Both the position numbers and the translations under genes were made by a program. From Cephalothrix simula (lineage: Eukaryota > Nemertea > Palaeonemertea > Archinemertea > Cephalotrichidae): a DNA stretch of 10,554 bases. The notes under the pieces were generated by a model, which was not told the DNA's origin, did not search any database, and saw only the letters and a program-made list of their open reading frames with translations. Each line of letters starts with the position of its first letter. The stretch's first letter is position 1. The DNA lies in the NCBI GenBank assembly GCA_035591015.1, contig JAXIUW010194734.1, positions 1,264-11,817 on the forward strand, read 5' to 3'. Of the stretch, positions 1 to 8,100 are shown piece by piece.

Positions 1-1680
1 TCACACGTAACACCTTAGTTAAAAAAGTCATATAATATATGATTATATCATTTGATAGCTAGCTCACACTGCTGTGAAGTTGTTGCTAAGTTCGTAGAGA
101 AATGTTGAAACGTATTAGCATACCTTGCACAAAAAATTACAGCAATTTTTGTTTTTGACATCATAAATACTTCATAGAAGGAAATTGTTCCAATGATAGT
201 AAGTAATATAGGTAACCGCGCTTATTACAGGTGTCCTCAGACAAAAAATATAGGAAATTATATATAATTATTAAGTAATTAGTATAACTTTATTGGTTCG
301 CATACTTATCGGCTTATACAAATTAACCGTTACTGTGTTCGAACAAAAAATGCCTTTTTATTTTTCATGTGACATATGACCAAGAATGGATTCACGTTTT
401 GGCCAAAATTAGGCTTTTGAATTTGAACGTTGCTGCGGTAGTCGCAGCTGCGATATCATTGCGTTAAAATGGCTGAATTACATGTAGCGACTGGTGGGGA
501 CCGACTGGGCCTAAGCTTACACTTTTTCTGTTTGCATATATTTGTAACTTATTTGGGCCTGCACCGCCTGCAGTACTCGAAATCACAGGTTAATTCTGGT
601 AGCAGAAACTAACGTTAACAGAGTCGGATCGCGAAACTGAACTTTCCAATCTGGTCGATGTTCTAATCAGTTTTGGTGAAATGCATTATATGTTATCATC
701 TGACGTTAATGAAGAAGCTCTTTTTGGTTTAAGCTCAAAACGTTTTTTAAAGGGCGCAATTTTGCGGTTTTCTCCAAAAAACTAAGTCATAGCAAAATGT
801 TTTTTTTTTTAAATTTCCAGAAAATGAAAATAACCTTTGATGCAAGACACTTTTACAGATATTTCTTATCAGCCTCTTTATGATAGTAGGGCTAAGATCG
901 ACTCATTAAACTAATATTTTAATGATTAAAATCATTTTAATCTTTTTTGAATTCTTTTCAACTCGTTCGAATGATTACAGGTTTTATAATTGTGCATCAA
1001 TTTGATTATAAGTTAATTAACGGAGTAAAATTTAGCTGATGTTTACATTTGAATTTGATTGATATTCTTTTGAATGATGGTACAAGTTGTTTTCCTTAAA
1101 TTAGTGCCTTCTTTTTAAGTGTCCGTCAATAACTACAGTAAGACAACGTGGTTTCTGATAAATTGTAATCTTGTCTTTTTAGTCGTCCAAAAATTTTAAT
1201 TTGTATCGCAGTACCGGAAAATCTATTTTTCATGTTTTATGGAACTGGACCATTTTCTCACTGCAAAATTCTTTTTTACCTAAAAATTACTTTTTAGAAT
1301 TTAATTCTAATATTACTTTCTTACTGTTGTTTTATTTGTTTGTATAAGCTGCCACGAGTCCTTATATTTTCAATAACATTTTAAAGATGACATTTTGCGT
1401 CTGGACGCGCAAATATTAAAAGGCACCTAAAAAGTCAGTGTCCATAACACTTAATTGACAATAACATTATTTTGCACAGACACTTTCTATATTACATTCT
1501 TTCTAAAGTGTCATAAAGTAGGTAAAATATAATTGACGCACACATGGCAGCCATTTTCTAATTAGTACCCTTCAAGCGATGGCCGAAATCGGTAAACAAT
1601 ATCAAGCAGTTATGCTATTATTTTCTTGCGCTCTCAGGTAAATACTTTTAAATTTGCGAGCAGATTTTCACCCTTAATAC
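1..1680. other. 5' flank or upstream intron, no gene seen
   Basis: AT-rich sequence with no open reading frame of note on either strand. It contains a run of T at about 801-810, a 19-bp perfect palindrome at 924-942 (GATTAAAAT, C, then its complement), one E2-box CAGGTG at 228-233 and one TACATGTA at 479-486. A somewhat less AT-rich patch lies at about 430-640. A short ATG-led segment at 1579-1637 ends at a donor-like CAG/GTAAAT but does not join the downstream exon in frame. Whether this is intergenic or a long upstream intron cannot be decided from the window. Confidence 0.6.
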
Positions 1681-1944
1681 CCCCCTGCAGCTGCACGATT
1701 GTCGAACGCGTGCTGATCTGTAAAATGTGGTAGCAGGTGACTGTCGTCTGCTACATGTGCTAGATCTCGCCTGCTCCTCCCATCGCGTTCTCCGATTGGT
1801 TCTCGCCGTCAAGCGCTTGAGTGATGTACCTGATCATGATTACTAGAAGTCATACAGTAGCATTGAGTCGGTGAAGAGTGTTTATAATCGTTTTTCTCGG
1901 CCAATTTACGGATTATGGATAAATTTTAGTGACTTTCCCCAGAA
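1681..1944 (+). promoter_or_regulatory. Candidate promoter and 5' UTR of the ZEB gene
   Basis: This stretch is visibly richer in G+C and CpG than the sequence around it (several CGs between about 1700 and 1820). It has CAGCTG at 1688-1693, the ZEB-type E2-box CAGGTG at 1734-1739, CATGTG at 1754-1759, an inverted CCAAT box (ATTGG) at 1795-1799 and an AT-rich TTTATAAT at 1881-1888. The first coding ATG lies 146 nt downstream of the CCAAT box, compatible with a transcription start somewhere between about 1850 and 1910. No start site can be read from sequence alone, and a purely intronic identity remains possible because a good splice acceptor ends at 1963. Confidence 0.4.
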
Positions 1945-2104
1945 ATGCCCTGCATTATTTCAGATATCATGGTGCAAAGTGAAAATAGAACTCATAATGA
2001 AGAGCAAGAGAGAATAGAAGAACTCCTGCAACGGAGCGATACAGCAGTAATTTATCCAGAGCCTGTTAGTGACCAGGAGGATCAAAATATTGAAAATAAT
2101 AAAG
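1945..2104 (+). CDS. ZEB: Coding exon 1 (N-terminal conserved block)
   Basis: Encodes residues 1-53 plus the first base of codon 54. The donor AAAG/GTAAAA at 2104/2105 is phase 1 and joins exon 2 in frame to give NNK-EEEEK. The residues [17 protein letters not shown] closely match the block IEEYLQRSDTAIIYPEAP recalled from vertebrate ZEB2, which fixes this as a real ZEB exon. ATG at 1945 is used because an in-frame TGA lies at 1930-1932 and no earlier in-frame ATG follows it. A second ATG at 1969 has a better context (A at -3, G at +4) and would give 936 aa. Alternatively this is an internal exon: ATTATTTCAG ending at 1963 is a good acceptor, and the true N-terminus would then lie upstream. 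The coding assignment from about 1969 onwards is firm; the exact start is open. Confidence 0.85.
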
Positions 2105-5100
2105 GTAAAAAAAAATTTATTTATTGTGTACAATATTTATAATATTTTTGCTTTTTGTATTTTTGGTAGAAGCTTTCGATGTTTTTCCGCTCTGGCCTTT
2201 TAAAAATGTTTGTTCGCTTAAGAGACGAAAGCGTTTTAGTATACACGTAGTTCGCTTAATTATTTTAAAAATAGCATGTTTAGACAAATACATGCACGAG
2301 TTTACCATAATTTTCTTATTATACTAAAAATGATTTAAGTATATGGACACTCTTTGTGGATTTGAATTTATTTATTTATTCATAAATATGATCAAATATC
2401 GTAAACTATATGAGCATGCTGACGTATGGAATATCATTTCTGCAGTTCCTGTATATATTTTTTCTTTTTTTTTGTAAAGATTTTGTTTATATTCATATTT
2501 AAGTTACTGCTTAATATCGTCGCTTTTACGAACCAGTGAATCTTTAATTCAAGTTTTCGCTAATTTGAGGGACCGGTGAATATGCACAAATGTCTTGAAA
2601 GATTAGTCGGTTCGTCAAATTTGCGACATACATGTATGCATGTGTGATTGCATGGACGCTTTTTTTTATGAAAGTAATACTCGTTTAGCGTTCTGTATGT
2701 ACATGTATATTAAAATCCTAAATCTATCTGCATGCATCGCTCACTTTACGGTCATACCCGATGAAAATGGTAATATTTATATGACCATAAGCAGTTGTCA
2801 AAATTTTTATGACGTCATCAATATACTTAAACAAGATTACTAGAATTTTAAGATGATAACATATCATTTTAAAATTCTCATTTTCCAAATTAAATAAAAC
2901 CGCACAAAAGAGTCTGTTTTGAGATTTGTTCCTTGTTTTATACCTGGTCAAAGGTGAATTTATAATCATTGTGTCCGTTAAAACGTTTAATATGGACACT
3001 TTTTTAGCCCGCGGCCTGAATATTTTTGGACAAGTTGTCCAGTCTTTTACATCTTCTTTAACAGAATGCAGCCACGTGTGCGTGACTTGACGTGTGCCAC
3101 TTGTCACCAAATGTTCCAGATCGTACCATAGGTGTACCACGTGTGTTCAACACACTTGTTCAAATGTTGAAAAGGTTAATAAAAACTATATATTTTGATT
3201 TTATTCCTTGATTTCTCAAGTTTAAATTGTGTACCTTTGATTGTTAAATCTGCATATGTTACCGCAGTTATCAATATTAATCAATTAGATTTTGCAAAAG
3301 TTTTGGAAAAGTTAACTTTGAGCATGGTCCACCTGAACAGGTGGTACATACCAGATTTCAAATTCAATTGATTTATGGATTTCCTAAATTGTTGTCGCGC
3401 ACAACCAATTCTATAGTGCTCTTTATTACTTGAAATAATTATGAAAGGTATATATGATAAAAAAATATAAAAGAGGAATCCAATCAATATTTTTATGAAC
3501 TTTTTACCACATTTTTAAAGATTATCATGAACTTCAAAAATTATCATAAATATTAAAAAGATCTAAAAAGGAAGGACCAAAATTTAATTTTTCGTAAATT
3601 TTGATAGTAAATCATAAAACATGAAGCTTTAACTGATCTTAATTGATAGCAAAGTATCTGTAATCTAGTATTTTTTCTTAATTAATAAATTGCTTTTCGC
3701 AGAAAATATTATGTTAATAATACATGTAATTATTTTGGTTTTTTGTCTAATATTTTATAAAAATAGGAAGTAGTGTTTAAAGACTATTTAAAAATAACAA
3801 TGTTATTAATTAATAGATTAAAGAATGTCTTGCAATTATATAATTATGGGGAGATTCCCTCATGATATATTTCACTTAAACTGATTTCCAAAAATCCATG
3901 ATTCAGCGCCATTAATTGATAGGATATACAAACATACTTTATTATGTCATGAAATAATTGTTTATCACGTGACTTTGTTCATTTTTTCAGAAGAGGAAGA
4001 GAAACAAGAAGAGTTATCAGAATCCTCAGAAGAACAACTGGTCTGCCCGTATTGTGACAAGTCATTTCCACGTCATTACGTTCTGAGAGAGCATATCCAA
4101 ACTTATCATCCAAGCCAATCGAATGGTTCCAACAGCTGCCCGAAATGTTCAGAAACGTTCGGTTCTAAGAGTGCGTTAGAGAAGCATATGGCCTTGCACT
4201 CGGTTGCGTCTCAATCTTGCAGAATTTGTCACAAAACCTTTGCTAATATTTACCGTTTACAAAGACATATGATTAGTCACGACGAAAGCTCGGACTTGCG
4301 AAAGTTTAAGTGCCCAGAGTGTGGAAAAGCATTTAAGTTTAAACATCATCTCAAAGAACATGTGAGAATTCATTCTGGTGAGAAACCGTTTGAATGCAAC
4401 AATTGTGGGAAACGTTTCTCTCATTCTGGAAGTTATAGTAGTCACATGACATCTAAAAAGTGCTGGACGCTTGGTACTTTAGCACGGAGGTTTACAAAGG
4501 ACGGTAGTGCCATGCCTAAAATTGAAGATGGTACCGGACTCCCCGCATCATATATTTCACCATACCATGGTTATCCAATGCCTTACATGCCTCACATGAT
4601 GCCAATGATGAATAGTTTCTTGCCTTATCGACCATTTGCACCACCTCTTCTGCCTGGTTTTCAGCCGCCTATGTTCTTACAGCCTGAATTCGGTAAACCA
4701 ATCGTGCCACAGTATCAAAGTGAAGGAATGCCAAAAGTTGAAAAAGAAATTGGAAAAATGGAAACAGATGAAAGGTGTGAAATGAAAAAAGATGATGTTG
4801 AGGCTTTGAAAGATGAAAAGAAAGATGTTGTTGATGGAGTTATTACCAAACAAACAGAAACTAAAGACTTCAAAGCTGATAAGTTTAGTATTTCTCGTTT
4901 AACTGGTCTAGATTTGGACGACAAAAATGATGAAAAAATAGACAATGATGTTAAAGATGATATTTTTTCATGTGCATTTTGTTCAGAGGTTTTTAGTAAT
5001 CCAATATCTCACCATCAACATGAACGTTATTTATGTTCTAAAAATAATCTAATATCAACAGCTCGGACTTCGACAGATGAACACCATTCCGAAACTTCTG

Positions 5101-8100
5101 AAATGCAAACTCAAGAAAATGCCGAGAATCATGAGCACCGATGCAGATTTTGTGCAACATTGTTTGAAAGTGCAGTAGAGGTGCATCAGCATGAGAGATA
5201 TTTGTGTGATAAAAATGCATCAAGACCCGCAAATGATTCCGGTCATATGTCACCTGGTATTAAGGCGAGTGAAGCGAGTGGACAAAATTCAGATGACGAA
5301 AGCGAATTCGGTGAAGATGAAGTTGATGCGGATGGAAATACAACGTGCGTGCGTAGCCGTGTGAGGTCATTGTTCAGTGAAGCACATCTGAGAATATTGA
5401 AGCAGCATTACCACCAAAATCCGCGACCAAGAAAGCAAGAACTATTAGACATTGCGAATCAAATTGGTTTCACAAAACGTGTAGTTCAAGTTTGGTTTCA
5501 AAATATGCGCGCGCGAGATCGTCGAAGTGGCCGCCACCTACCTTACAGCTCTATGCGAAATGACTGTAATGACGCCTCGACTTCGCCTCGGCCTGTCATT
5601 CCCTTAATGCCTCAACCAATCAACGGAGCTCATTTTCCACCAGGAACTGGACCATTTTTTCTCTCGCATTCAATCGCACCGCCAGCCCATAATATTTATA
5701 TGGACTTAGTTCGGCCTCCTACCGCCCCGGCGCCACCTCCACAAGATCAAAGGGAACCGCTCGATTTGTCTTGTCGGCGTACCCCAACGCCGGCGCATAG
5801 CCCCTTGATGTCCCCTAGCGCTTTATCAGGAAGAATTGACTCTAATGCTTTGAATCTGAGCATGCGTAGATCACCAGGGTTTTTAGCCGATATGCAAAAC
5901 CCGATGTTTAGGGGAAAATTTCCAACTTATTCAAAATCTGACAATTTATTCGATAGAAATGGGAACCTGTGCAATAATAGTAAAGGACTCTTAAATTATG
6001 AACCAATTCGACACTCGACTCCAATTCGATGTCATACAAGTGATGAAGACGATGAATCCTGTTCATGCGGTGATTCGAAAGGTGATTCCAATGGATTCCT
6101 CGAGAGCAGCTTTTCATCTGCGGCATCATTAGCCAGTCAAGCATCAAGCATGTCAGAACTAGGAAGAAAGAGACTATATGGCCTGGTAAGTTTGAACCTT
6201 TTATTTATTTACGTCTCACTTCGCTCGTCAAAGCCGTGTATGAAAATTAAAACAAAATTGGTTTATTCCTTTTTGAATTAACTCCCAAAATAATTTATAG
6301 TAATTTATATTGATGCAATTATGTTGCTGAGGTTGTAAATAAAAGTCAAATTAAAATATCTAGGTATACATAAAAACATTCGGTTTGTAATCCAATATAA
6401 GATCATATAAATTTTATAGAATGACTTGATGTTCCTTGGACATAAATTTTTTTTATTACATAATACATATAGTTGTTTCCTTATGTAATTATGATAAAAA
6501 GAAATAAAATAAATTAATAATATTAAGTATTTTAGAGTTTTATAGTGTCTAAAGCTCTATAGAAATTGGTCGCCATATTGGAAAGTGATGTCACTTCCGG
6601 CGCGTAAGCATAAAAAGTAAAAATTGCATTTTTTAAACAAAAATCCTGATTAAATCTTATTATTCATCGATAATTTAATATGTATATATGAGTTTTCGTT
6701 TTACATATTTTTGTCAAATATTACATGCAATTTTAATGTAAGTTTAACATGTATTTTTTTTTATTCCCGTCAACAATTTTAGCGAAATGTTTATATCACG
6801 ATATTAGATTTTTTAAAAATCTTTTACTCTTTCTCTTTCACAGGACGACTCCGCTGTTGGCCTCGATTTCCCTGACGACGATGCTGCCTACCGCAAGAAG
6901 CGTCGTTCCTGGAAACAACACAAGGTGGAATCAGAGGAAGGTCTTTATGCGTGCGATCAGTGTGACAAAATGTTTAGTAAGCAGAGCTCGCTGGCAAGGC
7001 ATAAATATGAACATTCTGGTAAGTTTTCATTGTCAATAATTTATTATGCACTAGTCAATTTTAATCTTTCACAAGACGGGGTTGATAACTAACGATATTA
7101 GCGCATTTTAGCGCATGCGCATGCGCCGAAATGGCACTAGAATCGCCAACGAAGCACAATTCTGCGCGTTAACATGGCGCTAACTATCTATTAGGACAAC
7201 GATGTGTGACATTTAACTAGACATCGTAACGATGACTCAGCCAGCAGAATTGGGACACTAATTAATACTGATTTAGTATTTAGCATTTGATTAAAAACAA
7301 AATAATTTGTTGAAAAATATGAAAAATCAAAAAACTAGATCATGCTATTTTTCATTCGACTACCTTCGACTTATTTTGTCTTTGTTGAATGATGCGCTAA
7401 ACGAGCGCTACGTTATCAAACCCCTTAACGATTGTATCCTACATGTACCTACAAAATTCTTTGAAATGGAACAATTCTTAGAAATATGGAAGAATACTAT
7501 CATTACGCTTTTTAGGGGCATGCGTTACGACTGCGGTGCGCAATGTTTAGAAATACAATTTTAGTGAAATTTTTAATCTTTTAATATTATAGTTATTGGA
7601 CGCTTTCTGAGTGCAATATGAAAGCAGTTATTTTCCGCGGCGCGACGCGCCGAGGATAAATAACTGCTCATATTGCAAGAAGAAACGTTCAATAACAACT
7701 GTATAATACTAAAACTTTAAAAATTTCACTAAAATTGTAATAATATACCTGCCTGCCTATGCATGTTGCGCGCCAAAAATTAGGATTTATGTATTTCATA
7801 ACAAATCCCTGAAAATTCTAAACTCGTGTCGCGAACCAAAAATCGAAAATGTCTCTCAAAATTGAATTTATTTTTCTAATTTTATCATTGTTTTTAATTT
7901 ATAGGTGCCCGACCATTCGTTTGTGACGTGTGTTCAAAGGCATTTAAACATAAACACCACCTCACGGAACACAAAAGACTCCACAGCGGGGAAAAGCCGT
8001 TTAAATGTGGAAAATGCGGAAAACGTTTCTCACACTCTGGTTCATATAGCCAACATATGAATCATAGGTATGTACATTGTGCAAGTAGTCTATCAAAAAC

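Larger units (their letters stand above)
2105..3990 (+). other. Intron 1 (1886 nt)
   Basis: Begins GTAAAA and ends TTTTTTCAG, separating phase-1 exons. Mostly AT-rich. It holds a perfect cAMP-response-type TGACGTCA at 2810-2817, a 13-bp palindrome GGACAAGTTGTCC at 3028-3040, an E-box/RCGTG cluster at 3073-3143, the E2-box palindrome at 3329-3344, and TACATGTA at 2629-2636, 2700-2707 and 3721-3728. A 138-codon open frame on the minus strand (2724-3140) is not recognised. No additional exon was identified. Confidence 0.85.
7019..7904 (+). other. Intron 3 (886 nt) with repeat-derived structure
   Basis: Begins GTAAGT, ends ATTTATAG, phase 1. It contains an imperfect inverted repeat (about 7077-7425), a GC-rich alternating palindrome (7111-7126) and a 182-bp foldback element (7556-7737), all described separately. 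An 85-codon open frame at 7307-7564 runs into the foldback element and is not recognised as a protein. Confidence 0.85.

Noticed and set aside
1579-1637. ATG-led short segment (MAEIGKQYQAV...) ending at CAG/GTAAAT, a possible upstream coding exon
   Set aside because: It leaves two bases over, but the downstream exon needs one, so the frame is broken; no resemblance to the ZEB N-terminus.
2124-2327. Overlapping short open frames on both strands in intron 1
   Set aside because: AT-rich, low complexity, no homology signs; consistent with chance.
3969-3990. Start of the large open frame at GTG 3969 as a translation start
   Set aside because: These bases are intron: they contain the TTTTTTCAG acceptor, and splicing from exon 1 joins in frame at 3991.
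5038-5253. Minus-strand open frames across exon 2 (for example 5038-5253, 5908-6147)
   Set aside because: Shadows of the real coding strand.
6186-6281. Continuation of exon 2 to the stop at 6279-6281
   Set aside because: Consensus donor GTAAGT at 6186 and a matching in-frame exon 3 show it is intron; the added residues resemble nothing.
6749-6843. Open frame upstream of exon 3
   Set aside because: Different frame from the zinc-finger reading and removed by the CACAG acceptor at 6843.
7307-7564. 85-codon open frame in intron 3
   Set aside because: No recognisable motif, runs into the foldback element, and lies between well-supported exons.
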